64,000 bases of DNA, taken from contig CAKRPJ010000001.1 of assembly GCA_934376955.1 (NCBI GenBank), positions 62,001 to 126,000 on the forward strand, written 5' to 3'. The position numbers and the translations under genes are program-made. Under the pieces are notes generated by a model, which did no database searches, was not told the DNA's origin, and worked only from the letters and a program-made list of their open reading frames with translations. Source of the DNA: CAKRPJ01 sp934376955 (lineage in GTDB: Bacteria > Bacillota > Clostridia > Lachnospirales > Lachnospiraceae). The first letter of the stretch is position 1. Each line of letters opens with the position of its first letter. Of this stretch, positions 26,859 to 36,073 are shown piece after piece.

Positions 26859-27914
26859 TCACTCACCGGGGGTGCCAAAAATGGCGTTACGGATACTCTC
26901 GTTCTCTTCCTCTTCTCCGCCGGTGTATTCAGGTCGGTGCGCCGTATAAGGTGCCATGCCTTCCTCGTATTCTTTCTGCCACGGGTTCTTGATCTTGAAC
27001 AGTTCCATCATTGGCCCTGTCACCCAAGTGCGGAAATATTTACCAATCCCATCCACGTCTTTCCATTCAGGCGCAGCTTCCGGGATCGGCTTTTTATCTT
27101 CCCACTTTTTAATCAAGGTACCAAAGGTATTTGCCTCCGCCAGCGCATTATCGTTCGTCTGGTTCGGCTTAATATTGGCGCTGCCCAGCAAGTTCTGCAA
27201 AGTATCGCTGGCCTCTTTTACCTTCTTGGTGTCACCCGTCTGATATGCCTTGGTCAGCATAATCTGCGCCATACTAATCGCTTTGAACAATTCTTCCTGC
27301 GCCTTGGTGGAGCACTCATACCGGGTAATCCAGTCCTTGTATTCATTGTCCAGCCGCACATACTCGGCCTCGTTGAACCCTGGCCCCCAAAACCCAACCA
27401 TGCGCTGGCTTACCTTGCCGCCGTTTGGTCGTGTCTCGCTGATATCGCTTACATCATTGATCACCCGCCCGTTGATTTCTTCCAGGTAGGTATCAAAGGT
27501 CTTGCCATGGTTCTGAGTCATGTTGCAATGTCTGATCCAAGCTGTCATCCGGCTTGTGTTCGGGGCGTGCTTTGCCGTGCTTTTCAGTAGGCCCTCGCTG
27601 TAATAAATGTCAAACAGCATGCACACCCGCTTCATGGCCTCATCCTCATTGCCAAGCGCCTGGGTGTAATGGTCAACCAGCTTGTCCATGCAGCTTTTGC
27701 ATACCGGGAAGTAATGATTGTTTCCTCGCCACAGCTCGCTTTGCGCAGGGGAAAAATTATCCTTCTGGTGCATGAACCGCTTGCCGCAACAGGCGCAAAC
27801 AAAATACGCAGGCCCATCGTCCTCTGCCATCATGCGGCGGATCTTGGCCTGCGCTTCTGCGTTTTCTCGTAAAATTGTAGCTTTATTTTTAGAGCCTTTC
27901 GGTCTTCCGGCCAT
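26859..27914 (-). CDS. Terminase small subunit (putative)
   Basis: A 351-residue protein beginning MAGRPKGSKNK, a DNA-binding AT-hook-like start found in many terminase small subunits. A zinc ribbon (CACC near residue 40, CKSC near residue 73) and a helical region follow. It ends 12 nt before the large terminase start. The length is greater than for typical TerS proteins, but long, ribbon-containing versions occur in Clostridia phages. The role in DNA recognition is inferred from position and the N-terminal motif. Confidence 0.65.
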   Translation of the reverse strand: MAGRPKGSKNKATILRENAEAQAKIRRMMAEDDGPAYFVCACCGKRFMHQKDNFSPAQSELWRGNNHYFPVCKSCMDKLVDHYTQALGNEDEAMKRVCMLFDIYYSEGLLKSTAKHAPNTSRMTAWIRHCNMTQNHGKTFDTYLEEINGRVINDVSDISETRPNGGKVSQRMVGFWGPGFNEAEYVRLDNEYKDWITRYECSTKAQEELFKAISMAQIMLTKAYQTGDTKKVKEASDTLQNLLGSANIKPNQTNDNALAEANTFGTLIKKWEDKKPIPEAAPEWKDVDGIGKYFRTWVTGPMMELFKIKNPWQKEYEEGMAPYTAHRPEYTGGEEEENESIRNAIFGTPGE

Positions 27915-27916
27915 GT

Positions 27917-28174
27917 TCAGTCACCCGCCTTATCGGCGCGGTTCCCGTTCTCATCATAATCACGGAAGTTGTTCCGGCACTCGTTCCAAAACTCCACCAC
28001 ATCCATCAATTTCTGGCTGCGCTTAAACACACAGTAGCTTGTCTGGGTAATGGGGTTCATCTGCCGACTCTCATAGCTCAAACCAAACGCCTTCAAAAAA
28101 TTCGTAAGCCGCGCCGAATAACTGCAAAAGTATTCGGGCTGCTTTTTCTCATACTCACCCACTCTAAAGACCAT
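27917..28174 (-). CDS. Small protein upstream of the terminase genes
   Basis: An 85-residue protein with an aromatic N-terminal part (EYFCSYSARLTNFLKAFGL) and a C-terminal helix. The SD GAGAGGGG touches the ATG, so the GTG six codons in may be the real start. It ends 2 nt before the small terminase start. The first half is reminiscent of phage proteins that end in DxxxYWNxCR-type motifs, but I cannot assign a function. Confidence 0.5.
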   Translation of the reverse strand: MVFRVGEYEKKQPEYFCSYSARLTNFLKAFGLSYESRQMNPITQTSYCVFKRSQKLMDVVEFWNECRNNFRDYDENGNRADKAGD

Positions 28175-28200
28175 CCCCTCTCATCAAAAAATCCCACGCT

Positions 28201-29382
28201 CTAATCCAGCGTAATATCGTAACAGCAGTCCACGCCGTAAGCATTCACCACCAGCACGTTCTGCTCTGGTTTATTTCGCAATCTCTTATCCATGCAGTAG
28301 CAGTCCGCGCCATCCACACAGCCGCTTTCGTATACTTTCGTATCGTATACAGTCGTCAGGGCATTGGTATGGCGGTGTCCCATCAGCACAATGTCAGGCT
28401 TATCACCTGTCATCATAGTCAATGTCTGTACCACGCTGCCCGGTGTGTCTTTATCACCATGCACTGCATACACCAGTCGGCCGCGTACCATAAAGTCCGC
28501 AATCGTCTCGTCAATCGTATTCTGGTAGGTTTCTACATTGCCAAGTGCCGCACAGCGTGCGTCCACAATATAAGTCACAAGCTTGTCCAGGTATTCACCG
28601 TGCTGGTTATCCTCCTTGGCGGGGAACACCCGGCTATGGTTGCCCGGCACACTATAAATGTATACATGTTCAAACATGCGGCTCAGTTCAGCCACAAACC
28701 AACTCACGGCTTCCCCAGCGCTAATTACCTGGTCCACTACATTCTCGTTGTTTTCCAACCGGTTGTTCAGGTGGATCTCACCGTTTACCAGGTCGCCGCC
28801 CAGCACCAAAAAACAATTCTGACCATTGTGGCGCTTCTGGATCACATATACCCTTTCCGCATAGCGCTTCAGCCGGGCACGCAGCACCTGTTGGTCAAAG
28901 CTGTTGTAAAGGTTCTCGATCTTAACCCCCGCATGCAGGTCGGTCAGGTGAACAATCAGGTCGGTCGTCAGTGCTTCTGTACTAACTACCCCAATGTGTT
29001 CAAAAGTTTCCGGCTTATAAGCGCTGAACCGCCGTTCAATCAGCTCTCGCATGCTCTCTCCACGGGCTTGTACCCGCATCAGGCGGCTCACTTCATTGCG
29101 CTCGTCCCGCAGCTTGACCTTTTCTTTCTCCAGCTCGCGGCGCTGCTCTTTAATCTCGCCCAAAATCTGCTGGGCGTCACTCAGGTTAGTTTCACTGGCG
29201 TGCGCCAGAATGTTGAATGCCTTCCAGTTCTTGCGGTATACGCACTCATCCTTGTCCTGGCCCAGCTCTTTATTGATTACATCCGCCACATCGTTCCAGG
29301 TGCCAATCTGGTCCTTGGCAGCACAAATGCGGTAGATGTATTCATTGTCAGTTTCCTTGGCAAGCTTGTGCAGTTCAAGCAT
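28201..29382 (-). CDS. Metallophosphoesterase with N-terminal HTH-like region
   Basis: A 393-residue protein. Residues about 25-60 form a helix-turn-helix-like segment (TWNDVADVINKEL), and 65-110 a coiled coil. The calcineurin-like phosphoesterase domain follows with all signatures: D148-x-H150 in TDLHAG, GGD at 195-197, GNHSR near 247-251, VHGD and GHRHTN. It probably acts on nucleic acids or nucleotides with two metal ions. This HTH-coil-phosphoesterase layout recurs in Clostridia phages next to terminase genes. It overlaps the upstream gene by 8 nt. Confidence 0.85.
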   Translation of the reverse strand: MLELHKLAKETDNEYIYRICAAKDQIGTWNDVADVINKELGQDKDECVYRKNWKAFNILAHASETNLSDAQQILGEIKEQRRELEKEKVKLRDERNEVSRLMRVQARGESMRELIERRFSAYKPETFEHIGVVSTEALTTDLIVHLTDLHAGVKIENLYNSFDQQVLRARLKRYAERVYVIQKRHNGQNCFLVLGGDLVNGEIHLNNRLENNENVVDQVISAGEAVSWFVAELSRMFEHVYIYSVPGNHSRVFPAKEDNQHGEYLDKLVTYIVDARCAALGNVETYQNTIDETIADFMVRGRLVYAVHGDKDTPGSVVQTLTMMTGDKPDIVLMGHRHTNALTTVYDTKVYESGCVDGADCYCMDKRLRNKPEQNVLVVNAYGVDCCYDITLD

Positions 29383-29590
29383 TCACGTCACCCCGTGTAT
29401 TCACAATTCCGGTGTGGCGCTTGTCACGCTCCATCTCAGCCAAAGCTTCCTGCGCAAAATAGTTGTTGGGCAAAGCCTGCAGCACATACGGCAGCTCGTC
29501 CACCATCGTCTTGTTCACGGTCGTAACCATATGCACACCAGGGAACTTCTTGCGCAACATTTTTGCTTCTTCCTTAGAAATAACAATCAT
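29375..29590 (-). CDS. Small protein upstream of the phosphoesterase
   Basis: ATG at 29590 with SD GGAG ten bases upstream gives 71 residues. The protein has a strand-helix start (MIVISKEEAKMLRKKFP), a hydrophobic strand with Thr residues and a helical end (NYFAQEALAEMERDKR). It overlaps the phosphoesterase gene by 8 nt and is probably co-translated. The function is unknown. Confidence 0.6.
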   Translation of the reverse strand: MIVISKEEAKMLRKKFPGVHMVTTVNKTMVDELPYVLQALPNNYFAQEALAEMERDKRHTGIVNTRGDVNA

Positions 29591-29627
29591 CTTCAAAAAT
29601 CTCCTTATAAAAAAATCTGAGAATAAA

Positions 29628-29656
29628 AGAACCCCCGGCCATAATGGTCAGGGGCA
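29628..29656 (-). terminator. Terminator downstream of the polymerase operon
   Basis: On the minus strand, CCCCTGACC-ATTAT-GGCCGGGGG, then TTCTTTTATT. Its loop-flanking bases are nearly the same as those of the terminator at 4790-4822. It separates the RNA polymerase unit from the phosphoesterase/terminase unit. Confidence 0.75.
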
Positions 29657-29701
29657 CTCCACCCTCTATAATCATATATAGGGGGTTTTCAGCTTCAAGC
29701 G

Positions 29702-30517
29702 TTACAAGGTACTATTTTTGTTTCTGTAGCGGGTCACGCGAGCCAATGTCTTGGCGTTTTTCTCCAATTCCGCGCAGGTCTTGCAGTAGTGTGCCTTGGC
29801 ATTCCACGCAATCTCTTCCCCACACTTTTCGCAGTACCGGTTGTCAAACAGCCCGATTTTTGCGCACAATTTATCCATATCCAACCGGTTGTTCTCTGCC
29901 GTCACATCCCAGCAGTAAACACCTTCGCTTTTGTGATCATAAAACGGGTACTCATACAAACAGCCAATCCGCCCCGGACCAGGATTGCAAGTAATTCGGT
30001 TCAATATACCGCACTTGTCACTCAGCACATCCAGCTCCACCGGTGCTTCATAACCGTCCCACCAGTTCGCGCCATCAATGTGTATCGCTGTCACATCTCG
30101 CCCAAAGCAAGAGCAGAACTGTTTGATTCTGTATCGGTTCATCAGATCTAGCGTGTCACTACCATTCAGCCGGCACATAACAATCACGCCAAGCAAAATC
30201 TTCACCTGTCGCTGCGTCAGCCCATAAGTACGGATCGCCAGCCGGATGTAAGTCAGGTCACTCTCATAAAGATAGATCTTGTCAACCTGCCGCAGTCCAC
30301 ACTTCTTCAGCTGTTTTTTCTTGTACTGCTGGATTAGGTCCAGCCGATCATACTGCCTTATGTACTTGGGGTCTGTATGGGCCAGCTGCATATCTGCACA
30401 AAAATCTGGCTCATACCCACTCTGCGCCAACAGCCGCCGTAACAGCCGTGGGCTTTCATTGTAATCGTCAAAGTTATCCAGCAGCATCTTTTCATTGCAA
30501 TAATAGCTGTAATACAT
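29702..30517 (-). CDS. Zinc-ribbon protein downstream of the RNA polymerase
   Basis: A 271-residue protein. A basic Lys/Arg-rich N-terminal part, a middle region with an HTH-like stretch (YGLTQRQVKILLGVIVMC, about 119-136) and a C-terminal zinc ribbon (CEKC near 236, CKTC near 250) suggest nucleic-acid binding. The ATG shares a nucleotide with the polymerase stop (30517), so it is translationally coupled and may serve the polymerase, for example as a transcription factor. That role is inference. It is followed by a terminator. Confidence 0.6.
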   Translation of the reverse strand: MYYSYYCNEKMLLDNFDDYNESPRLLRRLLAQSGYEPDFCADMQLAHTDPKYIRQYDRLDLIQQYKKKQLKKCGLRQVDKIYLYESDLTYIRLAIRTYGLTQRQVKILLGVIVMCRLNGSDTLDLMNRYRIKQFCSCFGRDVTAIHIDGANWWDGYEAPVELDVLSDKCGILNRITCNPGPGRIGCLYEYPFYDHKSEGVYCWDVTAENNRLDMDKLCAKIGLFDNRYCEKCGEEIAWNAKAHYCKTCAELEKNAKTLARVTRYRNKNSTL

Positions 30518-31491
30518 TACCCCTCTCCTCCTTCAATCGGTTCAATGTTCAGTTCGTTGCCAACCGGCACCAGGGCATAGCGCTTGCCCAGGTACTCGTA
30601 TTCACCGTCATCGCACAGCTGCGGCAAGCAAATGTTCACTTGCTGGATGTTCTCCACAATGCCGGTGCCGGCCACCACCCACATAAACTTCTTGCTGCGG
30701 CGGGGGTATTTCTGGTAGCAAAGCATCACGGCAATGTTGGCCAGTTCTTTGGGGTCAAGGCAAATCTCTGCACACCGGGCACGGAACTTGTTATAGTACA
30801 GCTGCCAATCAACCTCAAAGTTGGCAGCAAACTCCTTTGTAACGCCCTCAGCCTCCAGCTCATCTTTGAATCGGTCAAAGTAACGGCAATGGTGTTCAGT
30901 CTCTGCCAGCTCGGCTACCGTTTTATTAAACTCAAAGTAGATTTTTTCAATCGCATCAAAATGCTCCTGGCTAAATCCCACCTCCGCGTCAATCATAATT
31001 GTGTAATCAAACCCGTCACTCCTTTTGTGGCGCAGCCCATCCGCCCACTTTTCAATAACCCAACACATCTTGTTCATGTTGCTGTGGGCGCAGCTCAGGC
31101 GCTTCATCCGCTTGTAATACGGGCTTGCATACTTCATAAAATACGGCAAAGGTCTGCCATACTTGGCAATCTGCCGCGGCACCGGGTACAACACACCGGT
31201 TTTGGCGAAGTCAATAGCTTTACCGTTGGTTATGGAGAGCAGATCAACATACCGGGCGTATGTCTCTTTCTGCTTCTCAGTTTTTGGTGTTTTGTTGTGA
31301 TAGCAGCTCGCGTAATTGGAAATCTCACCAATCAAACTCTTCAAACTGCGCATAATGCACGCCGTGCGGTTCTGGATCGTGTCCTTCTCCGCCAGCGCAG
31401 TTACTTTATCTTCAATGTCAATTACAATTTTTGCGTTCCTGTCCACACCCTTCATCATCAAAGGGCTGTCAAGAAGCAAAGTAAGATCTCC
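30517..31491 (-). CDS. RdRP/YonO-type RNA polymerase, second exon
   Basis: 324 codons plus stop. It begins GDLTLLLDSP, completing the catalytic DxDGD motif started in exon 1 (D524-Y-D526, then G527-D528). The rest is helical and probably corresponds to the region after the second double-psi barrel. The apparent ATG at 31494 has no good SD; its ATG is formed by the last intron bases. After splicing the protein is 850 residues, close to the length of YonO of phage SPbeta (about 900). Confidence 0.85.
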   Translation of the reverse strand, partial: GDLTLLLDSPLMMKGVDRNAKIVIDIEDKVTALAEKDTIQNRTACIMRSLKSLIGEISNYASCYHNKTPKTEKQKETYARYVDLLSITNGKAIDFAKTGVLYPVPRQIAKYGRPLPYFMKYASPYYKRMKRLSCAHSNMNKMCWVIEKWADGLRHKRSDGFDYTIMIDAEVGFSQEHFDAIEKIYFEFNKTVAELAETEHHCRYFDRFKDELEAEGVTKEFAANFEVDWQLYYNKFRARCAEICLDPKELANIAVMLCYQKYPRRSKKFMWVVAGTGIVENIQQVNICLPQLCDDGEYEYLGKRYALVPVGNELNIEPIEGGEG

Positions 31492-32448
31492 CATAAAAAC
31501 CTGATGTACTTAATTGACAAAGTATTCAGGTTTTTCTCGACTATATCATATCCATGCCACACCGCAGTGTAGTTTAGGTCACAGCGCTTCCACAACGGGA
31601 CTTTCACCCGCCATGTACTCTACTGACTCAACTTAACAAGTTGGTTTTCGATAGTCTGTGGATTTGACCGTCTTGTTCGAGTTTGTTTTGCTGTTCCTTC
31701 TGTTTACGTTCCCTCTTATCAGCAATAAATTTTGAGTGAGCATAAGCATCCGGCCACGGAATATTTAACGTGTTGGCGATTTCAAATGGACGCATACCAT
31801 CAGCATACATTTGTTCCATCTGAGAAATTTCTTCATCGGTATACTTTCGTTCACCAGCTTTTTTATGTAAAACGGTAATACTATGAATGCAATTTTCTTT
31901 GGTTGTCATCCATTCCAAATTTGAAACATCGTTGTGGGACTTGTTTCCATCCTTATGGTTCACAACAGGTTTATCCATAGGATTTTCAATAAAAGCCATT
32001 GCCACAAGAACATGAACACGCTTTATTTTCTTCACTCCATCTTTACAAAGAGTGCAGATTTTATAACCATATGCATTCATTCTTTGAGCAACAAGAGACT
32101 CGTCTAAATGCTTAAAACGACATCCTTTACGCCCAGATCTCCAAGATCTTGCGTTGCGTTTTACACGTCCCAGGTTACTTACGCTGTAAAGTTCTTCATA
32201 CCCTACAACGGGCATCCAAACTTCACCTTCTAAAGATTCAACCATCATCTTCACCTCCTTTTCTTTTATATTTTGCAGACGGTCAAACACCGGATTATAC
32301 TTCGCAGTACGTCCCCGGTTAGCAGTTAATCAAACCATCATTTCCTATGGCTCCATAAAAATATGTATTAACCACACCATGATTTTTCATGTTCACTGTG
32401 TTTTATATCCGATCGTTTCCAATCGGTACGACAGAGGCTTCTCGCCTG
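31492..32448 (-). ncRNA. Group I intron in the RNA polymerase gene (957 nt)
   Basis: The 5' exon ends TACGAT and pairs perfectly with GTCGTA 15 bases into the intron, with a U-G pair at the splice site (P1). The intron ends in G before GGA GAT, and a typical S/P7' element ATGATATAGTC lies about 45 nt from the 3' end. Splicing restores GAT|GGA GAT, that is D-G-D. An HNH endonuclease gene lies inside. Confidence 0.88.
31628..32248 (-). CDS. HNH homing endonuclease of the polymerase intron
   Basis: ATG at 32248, 206 residues, with SD AGGAGGTGAAG; a longer frame to 32290 lacks an SD. The N-terminal NUMOD4-like motif (VWMPVVGYEELYSVSNLGRVKR, about 8-30) is followed by an HNH domain with VNHKDGNKSHNDVSNLEW (about 87-104) and a C-terminal HTH-like segment (MRPFEIANTLNI) that would recognise DNA. 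It should cut intron-less polymerase alleles and so spread the intron. The gene appears intact. Confidence 0.9.
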   Translation of the reverse strand: MMVESLEGEVWMPVVGYEELYSVSNLGRVKRNARSWRSGRKGCRFKHLDESLVAQRMNAYGYKICTLCKDGVKKIKRVHVLVAMAFIENPMDKPVVNHKDGNKSHNDVSNLEWMTTKENCIHSITVLHKKAGERKYTDEEISQMEQMYADGMRPFEIANTLNIPWPDAYAHSKFIADKRERKQKEQQNKLEQDGQIHRLSKTNLLS

Positions 32449-34026
32449 ATCGTAGTCGGCCCCGTTAAGCCGTTGCGGGGTAATGCTCTTGCAATTAACA
32501 ATTAACGTGTTCACCAACTGGCCGCAATATTTTTCCAGCAGCGGGTTGGTCACGCCTTTCAGGATCACATGCTCGCTCTTGCAAATGTGCGGGTTGCGTT
32601 CAATCAGCCGTTCGCCAAGCGTTGTTCCTGTTCTGTCAAAACTGTAAAACTCATCCGCCTCCAGCGCTCCCTTCAAGGGTAGGCCGGCAATGTGTTCCAT
32701 CAGCATAATCAGGTCAGGCACTAAGAACTTAAAGCTTCCGCGCAGCCACAACTTGCCGCACTTCATGTCGTCCTTATATTTTCCAAGCAGGTTGGTTATG
32801 TACTTTCGCACCCCCTCCTCTTTCAGCATCTCCGGGTTCTTCAAAATCGCCGCGCAATAATTATTCAGCGGTTTGTGCCGGTCAGCCAGCATACCCAAAA
32901 AGCAATAGGTGTATACCGGGTCACCGTTCTCAATCTTTTCAACCCAATCAATGCTGTAATCTGCCAGATGCTCAAACTCGTCTACCGGCAAATCCAGGTC
33001 CTGCAAAATCTGGTAATTGCCGCGGGTGTATAGCGGTTCTGTGTCAATGTCAAACTGCCACTTTGCAATGCCAATGCAGTGCTTGTTCTTCTTGAACTGG
33101 TACCAGTATTCTTCCCAGTCCGCAATTGTGCCGGTTTTCTTAAAATACTTGTACCCCTTGTACATGCTCTCGCAGGCAATAATCTTGGGTTCAGCTCCTG
33201 GGCTTACGTCATGTTCCACGCCCCAAATGTCTTTAATAAACCGTACCCCGCGTTCTGCAAAAAACGTTTCATAATCCATCTGGTTCAGCACGCCCTTAAA
33301 GTACGGCATACGCCACACCACACTGGTCACGGGCGTCTCACTGCCCAATCGCCGCTGTATCTCCTGCATAATCTTGGGGTGTGCAATCCCGCAGCCGTCA
33401 AAGGCGTTTATCTCAATGTCGCGGGTAGTTTCTGCAATGTCTTTCTGCACCCACTCGCGGTCAGCCCCGGTCTTGCGGTCTTTGAACTGGATCTTGCGGT
33501 CATATACATATTTAATGTTCTGGTTTGGTATGGTCACAAAGCAGTCCGGCACCACCACAATGGTCGGGTACCAGTTCTCAATGCAGTGGCAGCTGGAAAA
33601 GCACAAACCACGGTAACTCATCATTTTGGCGAGCACAGTCTTGTCTAGCTGTATTCCCATTGTGATTCTCACGTCAAGGTCGTGGGCCAACCGCCTGTCC
33701 ACAAAGCTCAAAATCCCCTGCCGCACCATACTGGCGCTGCGTTCACTCAGCACAAACTCTTGCTTTCCAATCTTAAACCCGTGCTGGATCAACCGCTTCA
33801 TGGCCGCCTTCTTGTTCTGGCCACCCACGCAATCCACAAACACAACAAACCGGTTGTACTCGTTGCTCTCGTATGTAAGCAGCCGGATCTGCCGGAACAG
33901 CATGTTGTCACCCTGCTTTACATAAAAGCGCTCTTCCTCCTCCTGGCTGATCTGGATGTTATAATCATGGTTAATAATGTAGGTCAGGTTCAACTTTCGC
34001 ACAATATATAGTGGTGGTGCGAACAT
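32449..34026 (-). CDS. RdRP/YonO-type RNA polymerase, first exon
   Basis: 526 codons with SD GGAGG. The C-terminal part shows the RNA polymerase double-psi-barrel signature: KGVTNPLLEKYCGQLVNTLIV, then ITPQRLNGADYD at the intron border. With exon 2 this gives GADYDGD, equivalent to the NADFDGD catalytic loop of cellular beta' subunits and DYDGD of QDE-1-type polymerases. YonO-like enzymes are single-chain DNA-dependent RNA polymerases that transcribe phage genes. It lies between a two-TM protein and a zinc-ribbon protein, upstream of the packaging genes, so transcription of late genes is a reasonable guess. Confidence 0.85.
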
Positions 34027-34328
34027 TACTCGTCCTCCTTGTTATCCGGGTCATTCTCTTTGTTCTCGGCTTTTTCCAGGTTGTAAATCTTTTCAATGCT
34101 AACCCGCCCGCTGTCAAACGCCTCACGGGAAAGTGCCGCCCACAACAGCGCATACAAAACCGGCAGCGCCACAAAAATTCCAACCGTGGCCACAGTGCCC
34201 AACATCTGCAACGCCAGCCGGATCACCACAATGCAGCCTCCAACCAGCACCATGGCCTTAAATCCCTGCCACAGGTCATGTAGAAAATTTGTCAGTATCA
34301 ACAAAGTTTCAGCTTCTTTCTTGTTCAA
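34026..34328 (-). CDS. Two-TM membrane protein, holin-like or pore-like
   Basis: A 100-residue protein with two hydrophobic helices (about 24-44 and 47-66) and a charged, Lys/Glu/Asp-rich C-terminal tail, a holin-like topology. It overlaps the polymerase start by one nucleotide. No lysin gene is adjacent, so a lysis role is unproven; it may instead anchor or inject something with the polymerase. Confidence 0.6.
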   Translation of the reverse strand: MNKKEAETLLILTNFLHDLWQGFKAMVLVGGCIVVIRLALQMLGTVATVGIFVALPVLYALLWAALSREAFDSGRVSIEKIYNLEKAENKENDPDNKEDE

Positions 34329-34396
34329 AGTTTTATACCTCCAAAAAAATATTTTTTCGTTGAAAAGGTAAAGTGGGCAATATACGTTCGTTTTGC

Positions 34397-35389
34397 TTAG
34401 AATATTTCATCCTCACGCAATCCCCAGTCACTGTAATTGTCAGGCGGCATTCCCCACCCGTCGCAAAACTGGGTGTTGCACAACTCTTCCATCGGCGGCT
34501 CTGGTGCGGGTTCCTGTTCCGGTTCCGGCATCACCTCCTCTGCTGGTTCCGGCTTATCCTCCGCTCCACATGTCTGGCCTGCCGGGTACCAGTTGGAGCC
34601 TGCTCGGTTGGGTTTGCGCCGGTACCGGTTCTTTGTTTCGCGCACAACCTTCTCTACCATGTTGTCGCCACACATTAGCGGGAGCGCCAAAATCATCTCC
34701 GGCCGGTCAGATTCCAGGCTTCCCTTTTCAATCGCTCCATAGTACGGGATAACCAGCCCACACTGGTACATAACCCGGATGGCGTTTGATACGGTCTTGT
34801 CGGCCAAGTGCAGTTCTTTGGCAATCGCTTTAATGTATCCTACCCACGTCGCCACAAACCCCATCTTTTCCTTGCCATATGTACGCTGCCACAGGCGGTA
34901 CCGCAACCGCAGGTAACAGTAGATCCGGTACAAATTGTTCGTGCCACGCCCGGTAGAATAGGCAGTAGCCACTCTGTTTAGCAGCAAGAAATATTCGTTT
35001 GAGGTCAGTGAAGCATAACCAAACTTTCCGTCCTTATCTTCTTTGCCAAACACCTCGTTCAGATCTTTGAACCGATACTTAAACGGTTTGGTCGGTTTTG
35101 CCCGGTTGTACCCCTCTGTCATAATCACGCCACATGCTTCTAAAAACTCAACTGCATCTGCCGCACGGTTGTAGTATCTGCGGTGCTGGCAATCTTTCCC
35201 AAACGTTCCAGCCAGCTCGACCAGCTCTGACAGGCTCGTATAACTGTAAAATCGTAAATCGTAAAACGGCGAATACTTTGCGTACATCAGCATGTAAACC
35301 GGCAGTAACTCCGACACGTCCTTGCGCAAAATCAACTCTTCCGGCACCTGCATAACCTGCTTTGCTAAGTAGGAACCATTCGTATACAT
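34397..35389 (-). CDS. Winged-helix-type replication-like protein
   Basis: ATG at 35389 with SD AGGAG nine bases upstream gives 330 residues; the longer frame to 35437 runs through a direct repeat and has no SD. The N-terminal domain (about 40-130) and the central SLSELVELAG and IKAIAKELHLADKTVSNAI segments look like winged helices of replication-initiator or RepA-like proteins (helix-turn-helix at about 205-225). A Pro/Glu-rich linker and acidic tail follow. The upstream direct repeats at 35412-35463 could be its binding sites. The function is inferred. Confidence 0.6.
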   Translation of the reverse strand: MYTNGSYLAKQVMQVPEELILRKDVSELLPVYMLMYAKYSPFYDLRFYSYTSLSELVELAGTFGKDCQHRRYYNRAADAVEFLEACGVIMTEGYNRAKPTKPFKYRFKDLNEVFGKEDKDGKFGYASLTSNEYFLLLNRVATAYSTGRGTNNLYRIYCYLRLRYRLWQRTYGKEKMGFVATWVGYIKAIAKELHLADKTVSNAIRVMYQCGLVIPYYGAIEKGSLESDRPEMILALPLMCGDNMVEKVVRETKNRYRRKPNRAGSNWYPAGQTCGAEDKPEPAEEVMPEPEQEPAPEPPMEELCNTQFCDGWGMPPDNYSDWGLREDEIF

Positions 35390-35411
35390 TAAAAAACACT
35401 CCTTTGCCGCA

Positions 35412-35463
35412 TTAAAAAACGGCTCGAAAATAATCATTCAATTCTTAAAAAACGGCTCGAAAA
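35412..35463. repeat. Direct repeat upstream of the winged-helix gene
   Basis: The 19-mer TTAAAAAACGGCTCGAAAA occurs at about 35412 and again at about 35445, 33 bp apart (three helical turns), just before the start codon of the gene at 35389. It is a candidate autoregulatory operator. Confidence 0.65.
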
Positions 35464-35752
35464 ACGCATTTTGGAAAACGATGTTCAGAAACGATGCAAA
35501 ATCCGCAGTCCAATTCGTTTTTGAACAACGAAAAACCTGGGGTAAAACCAACATTCACTTACGCTTAATAAGAAAAACCTTAATAAAGAAATATAGGTGG
35601 TACTTTTGCTCGGCGTTTGGCCCTCCGGGAATTCGTATCCGCCGACCATTTCGCTTGTTCTGCGTGCATCCCAAGCTCAACCGTACCCCTTTAACCCTGT
35701 GTGGGCGCATGGGTTCTGGTGGTATCGTTCCTTGTTCTTATCGTTCCTGGTT

Positions 35753-35914
35753 TTATACAATCTCCCAGGCTGTAACGTGTCGGTCCAAAAACAGTCCCAG
35801 GTCATAGCGCTGTCCGTTCAGGTCAAGCCATTGGTGTATTCCTCTGGTTTTTAATCCGTTACAAACAACCGCTTTCTTGTTCATTCCTGGCTGATCCGGC
35901 GCTGATAAAATCAC
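35753..35914 (-). CDS. Possible small protein, 53 residues
   Basis: GTG at 35914 (weak SD GGAAG) or ATG at 35884 opens a frame with a well-formed, protein-like sequence ending in GQRYDLGLFLDRHVTAWEIV, with amphipathic strands. It overlaps the frame at 35859-35996 in another phase. Translation is uncertain. Confidence 0.35.
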   Translation of the reverse strand: MILSAPDQPGMNKKAVVCNGLKTRGIHQWLDLNGQRYDLGLFLDRHVTAWEIV

Positions 35915-35996
35915 GCTCTTTTCTTCCGCACCGAATAGTTCTTATAGGCTCATCTCCCAGCGCTTTTAACGCATCCTGCTGGTTTATGTATCGCAT
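35859..35996 (-). CDS. Possible small protein, 45 residues
   Basis: ATG at 35996 opens MRYINQQDALKALGD..., a helix-forming, plausible N-terminus, but the SD is weak and the frame ends early. It may be the truncated or frameshifted start of a longer former gene together with the frame at 35753-35914. Confidence 0.3.
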   Translation of the reverse strand: MRYINQQDALKALGDEPIRTIRCGRKERDFISAGSARNEQESGCL

Positions 35997-36073
35997 GTCG
36001 CATCTTCTTGTATTGTGGCTCACAGCGCGTCCCTGCGCGTCTCAGGCTATGCTATACCGTGCGGTGTCGCGGT

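Larger units (their letters stand above)
35464..36073. other. 610 bp region with little coding evidence
   Basis: It contains two very short leftward frames (listed separately). The plus-strand frame at 35481-35807 has no SD and poor composition and is not accepted. The stretch near 36010-36060 has short GC-rich inverted repeats (for example GCGCGTCCCTGCGCGTC). No terminator with a T-run was found. Confidence 0.5.

Noticed and set aside
34026..34328. Two-TM protein as a holin
   Set aside because: Kept only as holin-like: no endolysin is adjacent and the gene overlaps the polymerase gene, so lysis function is not supported.
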